The notes under the pieces are model-generated. The model saw only the letters and a program-made list of their open reading frames with translations, was not told the origin of the DNA and made no database searches. Shown one piece after another: positions 37,079 to 47,339 of a DNA stretch of 64,000 bases (positions are counted from its first letter, which is position 1; each line of letters begins with the position of its first letter). This DNA comes from Emergomyces orientalis (taxonomy: Eukaryota > Ascomycota > Eurotiomycetes > Onygenales > Ajellomycetaceae). Made by a program: the position numbers and the translations under genes. The stretch is from contig MOWL01000023.1 in assembly GCA_002110485.1 (NCBI GenBank), positions 496,001 through 560,000 of the forward strand, read 5' to 3'.

Positions 37079-38093
37079 ATGACGTTCCTCCATTTCAATC
37101 CAAACGCCACGGCACCAGGCACAAAATTTCAGCGGACGCCAGTTTCCCATGCCCAGCAACCTGCGATCGGAAAGCGAACCGATAAGAATGAGAAGCCAGT
37201 CAACAAGGAGCCACCTAAGATACTTGAACGTCAAGTAACCAGCTCGAACGTGGAGGCAACAGACATCCAGAATCAGAACCTAGATTTGCATATCAATGCA
37301 GGCGGCAATGATTGGGATTCGCTGCGCAGTCTCTTCTATGTCGACGATTCCGACCCATCGGATACATCGATGTCAATCGCTACAAATAAAGGATCCCGCC
37401 ACTATGAAGATGATGAGGAGAGCAACACCAGTTTTGGCCCACAGTGCAGTGGCTCCTGCAGCGACAGAAACAGTGTTGTGCTGGAGATCAACTCGAGCAA
37501 CGATATGCCGGTGTTGGATTACAAAAGAGGTGATGTGGTGTCTAAGCCCCGAGTCCCGAGTGCTGGAGACAGCAAACGTACGTCCCTTTCCCCCTCGATT
37601 TCCTTTGTTCCCCGCCATCCACTCCATTCTATTCTCGCGTGGGTTCTTACGAATGTTAGATACATCCATCGTCCTTGATGATGGCGTTCGGCATCTGAGC
37701 GACGATGATGGGAACCCCATTTCCCCAACCGCGCCAAGTTGCAGTTGGGAACCCAGTGTCGGGAGTGACGACGAGTCCAACTCTGAGGGCCAGACCCCAC
37801 CACCGCCAGTGTTGATTGAAGATGGTGGAGTGGCAACGGAGGAGTGGTTGGTTGATGAAATCCTCGAATCAAAGTTGGTGGAGGATGATGACCAAAAGAT
37901 GCGGTGGTACTTGGTGAAATGGAGGGGCTACGACCCTTCTTGGCAGCCTGAAGACGATCTGATCCCTGGATGTGAGGAGTTGGTCCACGAGTTCCACGCT
38001 AAAGCGGGAAGGGTAGAGAGTCACAGATCCCTTAAGCGGCGTGGGAGACCACCCTTGAAGAGCCGCTCCAAGAAGGCGCGGTTTACAGTTTAG
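37079..38093 (+). CDS. Chromodomain protein with AT-hook-like tail
   Basis: Predicted chromatin-binding protein, nuclear. Exons 37079-37577 and 37660-38093 give 310 residues; the join (donor GTACGT, acceptor TTAG) keeps phase and restores DSKHTSIVLDDGVRHL. The first 220 residues are acidic and disordered. The chromodomain covers about residues 225-280: WLVDEILESK, then the aromatic-cage strand RWYLVKWRGYDPSWQPEDD. The tail KRRGRPPLKSRSKKAR has the GRP core of an AT-hook and would add DNA binding. Chromodomains of this kind occur in HP1-like proteins and at the end of gypsy integrases; no integrase is attached here, so a host gene or a domesticated domain are both possible. It lies just beyond the transposon block. 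Confidence 0.8.
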
Positions 38094-38531
38094 CTACAAC
38101 CTGTTTATGTATTGATTCAACTTGTTCCCGTCCCATCTTTGCACTGGGTAAATGTCTAATGATACACCATTATTTCTTTTCTGTACAAACTCACACGTAA
38201 TTATAGACGTTTAAACTCTAGCCCTGCTGGAATAAGTTCTGAAGTTGAATGTGATCTGCATTTTTAAATTCCGCCTGCCTTATCACGCCGCCCACTATAA
38301 AAATCTGCTCGGATCCCTGAATGTTGGCCCCCCCACCCTCCTCCGTGGCTCCCTGCACTGTCAGGTCAGCCTTGCCCTTGTGGCAATTATAAAAGACGCC
38401 TAACCACCATATAAAAATTCTCTATTGCTGCCGTATGTGCGTCTTCTCCCTTTTCCCCATTTCTAACATTGGCAAACAACGGCCTCATCATCGTTCCTAT
38501 TAACCGGTCCAGCTCATTACCGCAGATCAGG
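38094..38531. other. Intergenic stretch between chromodomain and 2EXR genes
   Basis: Contains the 3' end of the chromodomain gene and the promoter of the 2EXR gene. CTATAAAA occurs near 38295-38302 and TATAAAA near 38411. No other gene is seen. Confidence 0.4.
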
Positions 38532-39287
38532 ATGGATCTTCTTCCCCAGAATATCGTTCATAATCTGCAAGCGGAAATTGAGGATCTAAAAGCTCGGCTC
38601 CGCGCAGTCGAAGCTGAGAATCAACAACTACGATACCAACAGGCTACATGTTTCCCTCTCATGGAACTGCCACCTGAAATACGGGTACTTGTTTGGAAGG
38701 ATGCACTCCCCAATCGACGTGTTCTTCGCATAAGCGAATTACCTGCAAGTGGATATGAACCAGGTGAAAAAATGTTCTGCTCTGCCCGCCCGCCGGTACT
38801 TCTCCACGTATGCGTTGAATCTCGCGAAGTTGCTCTCGCCCATTTTAAGCCTTTCTTCAGGGAGAAATGTGAAAGCAAAATGCCTAGACCCATATACTTC
38901 CGCCCCAAGCTCGACATTTTATACATCGATGTCAGGACCCCAGACGACATCTCAGAAGAATACCCCGAAGTAAATGAAATCGAGTCGATAGCCATCCAAA
39001 TCCGGCCTCCCAGAAGCATAGACTTGAGAGGCACGATGACGGGCATGACGAGCCTTTTTTTGGTTACAGCCTTGGAAGAGCCATGGCCATTGAATCGGTG
39101 CTGTTCTACTGTCGAATTATCACCCGATCCTGCTCGCAACGAAAGCGAGTTGGAATGGACCGATTACATTTCCAGGATGAGGCGCCGCGATCGCAACAAC
39201 TTTCCCCCGTTACCCAAATTTCCCAACATACAACACGTTGAAGCCGTCGTCGGGAAGCTCGTCCGTAACAATTGCTACTTGGACTGA
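38532..39287 (+). CDS. 2EXR-domain protein
   Basis: Fungal protein of unknown biochemical function with a 2EXR domain, a family abundant in accessory regions of ascomycetes. A single exon from ATG 38532 gives 251 residues. The frame is open upstream without an ATG, so a spliced upstream start is possible. The N-terminal coiled coil (AEIEDLKARLRAVEAENQQL) precedes the 2EXR core: FPLMELPPEIRVLVWKDALP, then PVLLHVCVESREVALAHF and FRPKLDILYIDV. The last codons (NNCYLD) and the following bases are shared with the zinc-finger gene at 55.6 kb. No enzyme motifs are seen. Confidence 0.82.
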   Translation: MDLLPQNIVHNLQAEIEDLKARLRAVEAENQQLRYQQATCFPLMELPPEIRVLVWKDALPNRRVLRISELPASGYEPGEKMFCSARPPVLLHVCVESREVALAHFKPFFREKCESKMPRPIYFRPKLDILYIDVRTPDDISEEYPEVNEIESIAIQIRPPRSIDLRGTMTGMTSLFLVTALEEPWPLNRCCSTVELSPDPARNESELEWTDYISRMRRRDRNNFPPLPKFPNIQHVEAVVGKLVRNNCYLD

Positions 39288-39332
39288 GTCAGACTCACTA
39301 GTTGCGATGGCGCTGGCCTTTCCTACCTCGTG
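39269..39332 (+). repeat. 3'-tail repeat, copy 1
   Basis: Begins with CAATTGCTACTTGGACT, encodes the end NCYLD of the 2EXR protein, and continues past the stop as a GATGGCGCTGGCCTTTCC-type block. It matches 55635-55689 with a small gap and a few transitions. Confidence 0.75.
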
Positions 39333-40118
39333 ATCACCAATAGAGGATGGCGCAGGGACACGATGCTAGGGCTTTCTTTGTTTATATGTAACACCTCGCG
39401 AAACAGCTCTTCTCTTTCCTTCTCCTCAATAGAAATTGAGGAGCAGAACAGTCAATGGAGAGGGGGAGGGATGACTCTTATCAGAGATATGGAACATGAT
39501 GCCGAGTCTGGCGACAGTATCAATTTCGGCTCTGATTTGTTCCGTGCTTTTTCTGTCTTGAATGTTACCCGTTTGCTTTGGTTCCCTTTGTTTGATCTTT
39601 GTTTGCTTAGCACATTTGAATCCGGCCCACGAGCTCCATTGACATTCCAGCCGAGGGTCTATCTTGCCTGCGTCCCATGGTACAGTATTTATCTTGTGTG
39701 TGTTTGTTTGCTCGTCGCCCTCATTTCTTTGTCTCCCACTTTTGTTTTGCTTCGAATCATTTGTATTCGCGTATTGCTGACTGTTCAGCAAGGTACGTCG
39801 AGAATGAGTACAATGAATGGAAGGAAGGGGAATCCGATAATTAGACAGCCCCTATTAGTTCATATCTTACTATCGTTATTACCCGACCATGTACATCTGC
39901 GAATCGAAACGAACTACTTGGCAAGCTTCAGCAATCAAGCGAGAACCCAGCGTGTTTTAGGCTCTGCAGGGGTGGGAAGAAGTTGTACTGATCTGAAAAT
40001 AGCCAATAACAATTCCTTGCCTTAGGATATATATTATATATTAATCATTTACATAATTTAAGCAATATCCATATCAAACACCTAGTTCAGTGGGTAAGTT
40101 AGTAGGTAGACATCTCAT
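39333..40118. other. Convergent gap
   Basis: The open frame 39330-40025 is long (231 codons) but starts at the 3' end of the 2EXR gene, has hydrophobic low-information composition and no domain. I do not call it. Confidence 0.4.
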
Positions 40119-40937
40119 CTAGACAGTCACCACTTTCCCCACATCGAAACCCCCAGCCTGCTTGAAGTAATATCCACGCTGATTGCTCACAATTCTCTTT
40201 CCATGTCCACTCCCTTGCTGCATCGTGAAGTCGAAATTGAAGTGCGTGTGCCCGAATGCCCACATGCACACTTTTTCATTTTTGAAACACTCCTCCCTGC
40301 TCAAGTCGCTGGCAAATCCAGAGCCAATAGCGCTCCCAGAATGTGCTGGGTCAAGCGCTCTCGGATCTTGCGTGATTGGGCTATGGTGGGTGAAAATCAC
40401 GATATATCTTCCTGGCTCAGAAGTAGAGATGGTAGCGACTTGGTTGTTCAGCCACGCCAGATCCGCGGCATGAGCATTGTTATGGTCCCCAATGGTCCAG
40501 CCATCAATATAATAAAAGTCATTGAGGCCAAAACTGACTCTCTCCTCCTGCTCTGTGGAAACGTGCGAGTAAAGCGTGCATCCAAGCACGGTCACGCTGT
40601 CAGAAACATCGAAGCGCGTCTGGTCTAAAAAGATGAATTTCCCAAGGCCCAAAGTCGGATCGTGTTCCGCCCGTTGACACACCTCACGTGAAAACTCAAT
40701 AATTTGGCGTCTCGCTTCGGCCCAACTGGAATGATATGGCTCATGATTTCCAAGAAGAAAGAAGATGATTCGGAAGTTGTGCAGCTGTGCTTCAATGAAC
40801 GAGAAGAAACCTGGGTCACGAACGTTGCCGATGTCTCCTAGGAGCGCGAGATGAGTCGCTTTGCTGGGGATTTCGAAGATGTCGTAGGCAGCAGGAGACT
40901 CGAGATGGAGGTCGGAGAGAATTTGAAAGGACACCAT
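40119..40937 (-). CDS. Calcineurin-like metallophosphoesterase
   Basis: Predicted dinuclear-metal phosphoesterase, cytosolic, 272 residues, intronless. The full set of metal-binding motifs is present: SDLHLE (D9, H11), GDIGN (D35), GNHE (N64, H65), FTHHSP near residue 182 and AFGHTH near residue 229. This set implies a working active site. The substrate is unknown; close relatives are small Ser/Thr-phosphatase-family proteins of fungi. There is no signal peptide. ATG 40937 is the first in frame and starts directly at the first strand (MVSFQILSDLH). Confidence 0.9.
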   Translation of the reverse strand: MVSFQILSDLHLESPAAYDIFEIPSKATHLALLGDIGNVRDPGFFSFIEAQLHNFRIIFFLLGNHEPYHSSWAEARRQIIEFSREVCQRAEHDPTLGLGKFIFLDQTRFDVSDSVTVLGCTLYSHVSTEQEERVSFGLNDFYYIDGWTIGDHNNAHAADLAWLNNQVATISTSEPGRYIVIFTHHSPITQDPRALDPAHSGSAIGSGFASDLSREECFKNEKVCMWAFGHTHFNFDFTMQQGSGHGKRIVSNQRGYYFKQAGGFDVGKVVTV

Positions 40938-41378
40938 GCTGATACGTCAGAAAGTAGTAAATGGATGTTTTGTAGCAGCATAAGTGGACTGGTTTGTTGA
41001 AAAGAATTATTTGAAAGATTTGACGACAGAAAAGGAATCTTGGGAAAAATGAAAATTGGCGAGTTGGAAAAGCGAGGCGGCGAGGCGACACGCGTCGGCT
41101 AAATTAAAGTTGTGACAATGCTTACTACCAGGACACAAGCAACACTTCTGTTGTTTTCAGTCCCCCCAGATACATATTTCGCATAAATCGTAAGGCTCAG
41201 GGATGAAGATTACCGAGGGCTTAACTATGTCTTTGGCGAATGCGTATATTGCTTCTCATAATTGTTACAAAACAGATATGCTATCTCCCAACTGCATTCG
41301 GAATATCTACACAAGTTACGCTACCACATCGCAGGCCACCTTCCCTCGCGTTTCGCGAATCGGCAGGCATATCCCTTG

Positions 41379-42114
41379 TCAGAGCTGCAGGGCGCTAGTC
41401 CACCAGCTTGAATGTCGACCACTCAAAGCACCAACATCTTCGATGCCAACACGCACTGCCTCTTTCTGATCATGGGTAAGTACAATCGGACCGTGCTTCA
41501 ACAGCATCTCTGCCACTGTCAGGGCATCTTGGGCATCGCGAGACTTCTTTGCAGCAGTCGGACGCATACCACAGGTGTTTATCTTTAGGGCGAGCAGGTC
41601 TAAGGGGGTAATGTAGGGAAGGTTTGTCGAGTTGATCGAGCCGATCATCGTAGCAGCTGCAGGCACATATGCAGACTGGATTGTTCATCGGGCAGGTGGT
41701 TAGATGTGGAGAAACCAGATGGACAGCAGGAAAATACCCACCTGCCACTCTGGGGTAAAATCAATCTGGATGTTCTTGCCACTCGGGTGTTTGTAGACGA
41801 ATAACTGAGAAAACTCCGCGAAAGAGGAATTGGGCATCTGGAGAAGCTTGGTTTTCACAACCTGAGGAGCTCCAGCGAGGGTGATAATGAAATCAACGTC
41901 CTGAAAGTATGGTCAATATGAGGAACTCAGAGAAAATAGCGCTAACATCGGATTTTACCATGGTAGTTCGGCCATCAGGAATGTGCTTCCAAAGAGCCGT
42001 TCCTCCAATGATGGCGATTCTAGCGCTACCGAACTCGGGAAATAGTTTGAGGCAGTTGATCGCCGCTTGAGCGGACTCTTCCAACTCTCTGAACGTCGGT
42101 CGATTGGCAGCCAT
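41379..42114 (-). CDS. Nucleotidyltransferase-fold protein (AbiEii-like substrate-sensing type)
   Basis: Predicted member of the DNA polymerase-beta-like nucleotidyltransferase superfamily. Exons right to left are 41959-42114, 41742-41900 and 41379-41675, giving 203 residues; all joins are phase 0. Splicing creates the active-site motif: IIGGTALWKHIP, then RTTM joined to DVDFII, with a third acidic position in IQIDF. This is the GG...DxD...D pattern of minimal nucleotidyltransferases. The C-terminal half is helical (LDLLALKINTCGMRPTAAKKSRDAQD), as in AbiEii-like proteins, where a lysine and Asp in that helix are typical. The partner or substrate is unknown. It is divergent from a second protein of the same fold class, 0.9 kb away. 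Confidence 0.72.
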
Positions 42115-42998
42115 TGAGATACAGCAAACCTTGGAATGATGGTCGATTCTGAGGCTTAGACTTGAGTTTTAGGTATCAACACAGGTGATATGTCTCAATT
42201 TTTGGGGGTAATGGATATGAGGAACAACATAAAATTCCGGGAGCGCAATGGAAGGACTGTCCTATCCATATATACCTGGCTCCCTGAGAGGCCAGGTCCT
42301 TTGCATACTAACTAAGGAAGCATCAGGAGAGCCGGATCAAAACCCCGTACGCGCTGAAATGAATGTCAAAATGTAATTGGGAGTATGGTTGCCTTCGGCG
42401 GCAACAGCTTCGTTTGTCCTTGGAGCATCTGATGCAACTGCATCCTAGCCCAAATCCAAGCCAGGGCTTAAGAAACCTGTAACATCCACTCAGGCGCGTA
42501 ACTTCTAGTTGGCTCTCATGCTCTCCTTACGGTCTTGACTCGGCACCGGAAACGGATGTAGCTATTGCTCATTCGAAATGTCCTGGTGGTAGTTAGCCTC
42601 CATGCCTTTGTTAAAACTGTTTCCAGTGTTGTTACACCTTAGTGAGGGGCGGCAAGGAAAGCTTGATGGCCAATCATATTAAGAGATTAAATCTCTGAGA
42701 CGCTGAGATCCATCCGGACATGCACACTAATTTGTGGGCGGGAACAAAGCCAAAGTGCTGGAAAGCTATTTTTAGATACTTGCTATGAATAGACTGGCGC
42801 TTAGTTTCAAGCCCTCACGTGCCTGGGGGGACGTTAATCACGCGTGTCCCTTCTATCCATTGGGTCTTTTGTGCATATGTAGGAAACGATACCAGTCAAT
42901 ATTTCCTCACTTCACCAAACCCCAAACTTGCTTCCCCTTACCGTTATTTGCAACCGCTTTTGTAACGCTTCCTTGCCTCCCAAACCTCAGAACACTCG
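42115..42998. other. Divergent promoter region of the two nucleotidyltransferase-like genes
   Basis: About 880 bases separate the divergent starts. No gene is seen. Each side has its own pyrimidine-rich leader, so a shared promoter is not required. Confidence 0.4.
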
Positions 42999-43791
42999 AT
43001 GGGTGAGCAGAATCTTTGCCATCTACCTCTGGACGAGCATCTGGTTGCCGCCGTCTCTCAACTCCTCGACTCAGTTGGCGTGGCCAATGTTCTCTGGGGG
43101 AACTACCTGCTTACAGTCTACGGGATCCCCTCCTTGACCAATGTATGTCCAAAAATGCTAGCACTCCCAGCTGTTGATGAACAAAAGCCAACATGCTTTC
43201 AAGGACGCTTCGTTCGCAGTGCCTGATGATATGCTTCTGCGGGCCCAGAAGATCCTTCAGAACGCAGGTCTACATCTTTGCACAGATCTAGAGTGTACCG
43301 TTGTGAAACTTCGATCTCGACCTCCTCCTACCAACCACTTTCATCTTGAAACCGAGGCTGTCCATGTATACCTATACCCGCAGTCCCAGGTTTTGCCAAA
43401 TATATCTGATCTACAGAATGCCGAAGAGCAAGGCCAGATCATCTCAGCGTCAGATGCCAGTCTCCCCAGATGGCAAATGGGACACGGAAAGGGTGCATTT
43501 GCCGCGGAATATAGCTGCGTTCGCGTCCCCTCCGCCACTTGCTTTGTTGAGGCCTCTCTTCTTAATTTCGTGAGACAAGCTCGTAAGAAGGATTATGGGT
43601 CCGCCCTAGACATGCATTACCTAGGCTGCGCAACGTATATGATAGAGTATGCCTATCCCGGCGGTTATCTTGATCTGGATAGCCTCCAGCCAGTTTTCCG
43701 AACGTTCCTGGTGGATGGGTTTCTTAATCATAATAGTAGTGCTTTGTTTGCCGCTGCCAGAGGGCGGTTAATGGCGTCTGAAATCAAATAG
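42999..43791 (+). CDS. Nucleotidyltransferase-fold-like protein with degraded active site
   Basis: Exons 42999-43142 and 43204-43791 give 243 residues; the join (donor GTATGT, acceptor TTTCAAG) restores SLTNDASFAVPDD. The part VLWGNYLLTVYGIPSL..DASFAVPDD has the layout of the nucleotidyltransferase core (small-residue turn, helix, then an acidic strand). However, only one Asp of the expected pair is present, and the Gly pair is Gly-Asn. It is probably catalytically inactive or substrate-binding only. The remainder is mixed alpha/beta with a Cys-His-containing segment (HYLGCATYM) and no recognised motif. Placement next to the active-looking homologous fold suggests a related function; this is inference. 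Confidence 0.65.
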
Positions 43792-45758
43792 ATCGGGGAT
43801 ATTTTTACTCTCGTGTTGATATATCTCACATTCATTACCCCTCCTATATTACTGCTACAGTCCCTCGTTCTGTTAAGGTATTCGTGTACTTAAACACGCT
43901 CTATTGGCTATCAATACCACCAAATTTGGTGTGTTTACTTTCTGGTCCTCTAGTCGTGGTGTACCGAGATAGTCCTGTAGCACGAAGCGGAGCTGTACAT
44001 CGTTACTCACTATCGGCGTATTTATGGCGATGTAAGAGGAGAATAGCGTGGGAATGATATTTGAGAAAGTTTCCTTTAATTGCTTCTGTATTTAACATAG
44101 CATTATGTCAATAGCACATCACCAGAAGATAGTGCAACTAGTAGTTATTTGAGTGCCGGTAAACATTATTTCCATATCCGGTGGGCTTTATTTCAGCAAA
44201 TGTATAAGCCTCTTAGTCAGGAAGAGGTGGGTTACATCCGGGAGAGGCTGGAAGAATATACAGATGAAGTGAGACGGTGTATCCATAAATTAAATGGCTT
44301 TGACTGTGCAGTAATCCTCGCGGACACCAGGACCCTATTTTCGTACATTGCGCTCTTCGACAATCAAAACCCATCAGGTACAGTTGCAATCCAAAATTAA
44401 TTTGAAGTGCGTTAACTGATAGTTATATTAGACCGAGCTACAATCCAAGGACTTGACAGTTATGCCGCATCACTACAAAAAAGAACTCTCAATTTATTAC
44501 TACGGGTGAGGGTCTGGGGAAAGATGGCTTTGATTGGGCCAGAGACAGAAGCCATACATTGTCAAGGTCATCGGGAAGGTCCTTGGAGGTTATGTTCCAT
44601 GAGATTAGGTTTGAAGGTCGAATGATATTAAAATCTTTAAACATGCATTAGTTACCAAAAGATCAAACAGCTTTTCAAACAGGATAATCTTGTGGGCCCG
44701 CTCCTCCACGCTCTGGAATGGATTGAGTCGAGGTCCCGTTTGGAGGTTATGGATGCGGATGAACAGGGAAGCACTAGTGAATGATGTGACGGAAGGGAGA
44801 ATTTGGGAAAATGTCACATAACAGGTAATTTTAATGCTGCGGGGCTGCTAAGTCAAGAGGCTTATCTTCTTGATCACGAGGCTTATATTCATCTACATTA
44901 CTCATACCAAAGCTTTCGTTAACCCCCCAATTATATGATTGAAACCCCCGAACCGTCCCGCTAGAAAATGCCATCAGTCAAAATCAGCATCAGGGATCTG
45001 CATGCATAACCTGGTAATAAATTTTATGGATGTAACATTTGGCAGTCGACTAGGCTCCAGCCTTGGCGGGAGGTTCATTGGTTGATATCTCGATTAGACG
45101 AGGGCGAATGGCACAGCAGAGCTCATAAGAGAGAATCATGAGTCACAAGCGGAGTAGGCCCGAGCGCCCTGATAAACATTGGCCCCCAGTCTAGGGTAGA
45201 TTTGGTTGGTGATTGCATTCGCAGCGCTCGGCGCCAGCAGAATCCGTGTTGGGTTTCAACGCGGTAATAAACCGTTGGTTCATAACCCAGATCAGCTTAG
45301 TTGGCGGCCTTCGCGCTGAGCTTGAGCTTGTAAACAGGGCCTGGAAACTGAAAAGCGAGGCTCAAGATGGATGGCCGATATGTTCAACCACTTTTCATTT
45401 GCTATGTACAGCCCATTTTCATCTCCGCAAAGGGTTATTGCAATAAACAGTTTATATTCGTCAAAACTGTTCAATATTGATGGTTACACACAGCTCGTCC
45501 CACTACAGCACCTATTGTAGCCCTCAACTTCTGCCTCTTCTGTTTTCTAGTCAGGGTTCAAGGACCGTTCTTTTTTTCCTGAGCTGTCTACTAATCAAAA
45601 CCCCCAAACGGCCAAACGATCATGGAGGACTTGCGATGAAGGCAATTATACAAATGTTGATATTTGGGGCGATGACAGATGTGCCTCGCATAGCCTAGGT
45701 CGTGGATGCGTCTTCTAAATCCACCAGCTTATACAGGCCGACGGAAGCTGACAATGCT
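43792..45758. other. Gene-poor stretch with a possible kinase-like relic
   Basis: Only 44149-44400 looks protein-like: the run LSQEEVGYIRERLEEYTDEVR recalls the helix before the substrate region of aminoglycoside-phosphotransferase-like (APH) fungal proteins, but no kinase motif remains. The rest, including 44400-45758, shows no gene. Confidence 0.3.
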
Positions 45759-47339
45759 TCAGTTTAAACGCCGAGTAATCTTATTCCCAGCTATATCACC
45801 CACCCTTGATTTTTTGGGGTTTCTGCTCAGAATCTGGGTTTCATCTTCCACATCTTTGTTTGCAGCAGCAAAGCTCCATTGCGCATCCTCGGTTTCATCA
45901 GTCACAGTTGAAATATCGGAATCATCTAAAGTAGCAGCTATGTCGGAGTTCGTCTGGTGCTGAGATGCAGAATGACATTGGGACTCAGTCTCTGAGAATC
46001 TTTCATTTGCCGCCCCAATAACTCCAGCCCTCTTTTCCTTTGCCCAATCTCGGGCATTCCTGTATGCCGACGCTCCTTGCCGAAAAGTTTCCAAGTTACC
46101 AGTCATACCCCACGTATTGAGCTGAGTCATAATATACTCGGGACGGTAATCTGGGCCGCTGGGCTTGGTGAGATGAGTTGTGTATAGCTTGAGTGTACCG
46201 CCATGATAAATCGATGTAAGAGTATAGGCGTTGTTGTCGTAGGTTGATTCGTCTTCTTCGTATGACCGAAGGGAATGCATTCCTCGGGCTCCTAGAGCGC
46301 CATCATAACAAGCCTGACGTGTAGCCACAGCCAGGGATCCGTCGGGGCCTTTCGCTTCTAAAAAGAAGTTTGGTGCTATTGGGAGGTCATCCTGCGTTGA
46401 CGGAACAATTTGGCTGCTCAGTTCCTTGCGGATTTGACGATTGAGCTGTTCGGGGCGAGCGCCATAGAAGTGATCTGGTCTGGCAGAAGCCAGTGTGCCA
46501 TCAGTTAAGGGAGCAAGATTTCCAAATGGATAATCCCCTCCGACACATTTAAGGTCACTGATATCGCCGTCAAGAATTGGAACTACTGAAACTGTAACGG
46601 GCTTCTCTTTGGATGCATATGCATCCGCTTCTCTGAAATCTTCAAAGCGCTTCTCAGAGAACTTCGAGGGAGAAAGGGAAGCTCGCGATCGCGCCAACAT
46701 TTCATTGATCTCCATCCAGTTATTCGGTTTTAATGGCTTCTCGCCGTCTGGATACCTATACTCCGGCGGATAGACTCTATGGTCAATTAAATTCTGCTGG
46801 AAGTTCCTACTATATGCTGAGGTGCTTGAGGTTTTTGTGGTCGTCTTTGTGTTTGCGGTGGTGGATGATGGAGGAGATTCCGCCCGACGCTTCCTACGAT
46901 GGGAGGATGACCTTGAACTCATCGGTTGGGGGACAGGATACTGGGATAACATTAGCACCGAGGTGGGTATTGGGTTGCAGTTACATACATTTCTCAAATC
47001 AGACAGGTCGGGTCCTCCCAATCTCGAAAACCTCTCTATCTCCTTTAAGCGACCAGGCAGACAATCACGGAGAATATCCGGAGCAAAATAAAACGTTTCA
47101 CGGTGCTTCAGCTCAGTAAATTGTCGAGTGATGGGCCTATGAAGTTTTCGTAATGGTCCTTGAGGGCTGTTTCTTCGGTCTAACTCTTTTATCGCGCTCT
47201 TGGTTAACCAAACCTTTGATAGATTATCCCAGTAAGACTGGCTGAGCTTCTGCTTCTTCAACTGACGATGTGGTGTTTCGGAAGGATGCTCAAGGCGCTG
47301 GCGCTTGCGGGATAGCCTAAAGTCGTGCGACGAAGGCAT
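45759..47339 (-). CDS. DUF7924-domain protein
   Basis: Intronless gene for a 526-residue protein of a family common in Eurotiomycetes, often multicopy; function unknown. The N-terminus is basic with nuclear-localisation-like clusters (SRKRQRLE, QLKKQKL). A Ser/Thr-rich linker (about residues 140-180) follows. The conserved C-terminal domain, about residues 270-460, contains RPDHFYGARPEQLNRQIR, FFLEAKGPDGSLAVATRQAC, DNNAYTLTSIYHGGTLKLY and FRQGASAYRNARDWAKE. The FLEAKG strand with an earlier acidic residue is reminiscent of PD-(D/E)xK nuclease folds, an inference only. The tail is acidic and ends with basic residues. No signal peptide is present. Confidence 0.82.
   Translation of the reverse strand: MPSSHDFRLSRKRQRLEHPSETPHRQLKKQKLSQSYWDNLSKVWLTKSAIKELDRRNSPQGPLRKLHRPITRQFTELKHRETFYFAPDILRDCLPGRLKEIERFSRLGGPDLSDLRNVCNCNPIPTSVLMLSQYPVPQPMSSRSSSHRRKRRAESPPSSTTANTKTTTKTSSTSAYSRNFQQNLIDHRVYPPEYRYPDGEKPLKPNNWMEINEMLARSRASLSPSKFSEKRFEDFREADAYASKEKPVTVSVVPILDGDISDLKCVGGDYPFGNLAPLTDGTLASARPDHFYGARPEQLNRQIRKELSSQIVPSTQDDLPIAPNFFLEAKGPDGSLAVATRQACYDGALGARGMHSLRSYEEDESTYDNNAYTLTSIYHGGTLKLYTTHLTKPSGPDYRPEYIMTQLNTWGMTGNLETFRQGASAYRNARDWAKEKRAGVIGAANERFSETESQCHSASQHQTNSDIAATLDDSDISTVTDETEDAQWSFAAANKDVEDETQILSRNPKKSRVGDIAGNKITRRLN

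Noticed and set aside
39330..40025. A 231-codon open frame after the 2EXR gene
   Set aside because: It starts inside the shared 3'-tail repeat region, is hydrophobic with low information, and lies in a convergent gap.
44605..44817. Minus-strand open frame in the 44-45 kb strip
   Set aside because: Short, no domain, not aligned with any splice signals.
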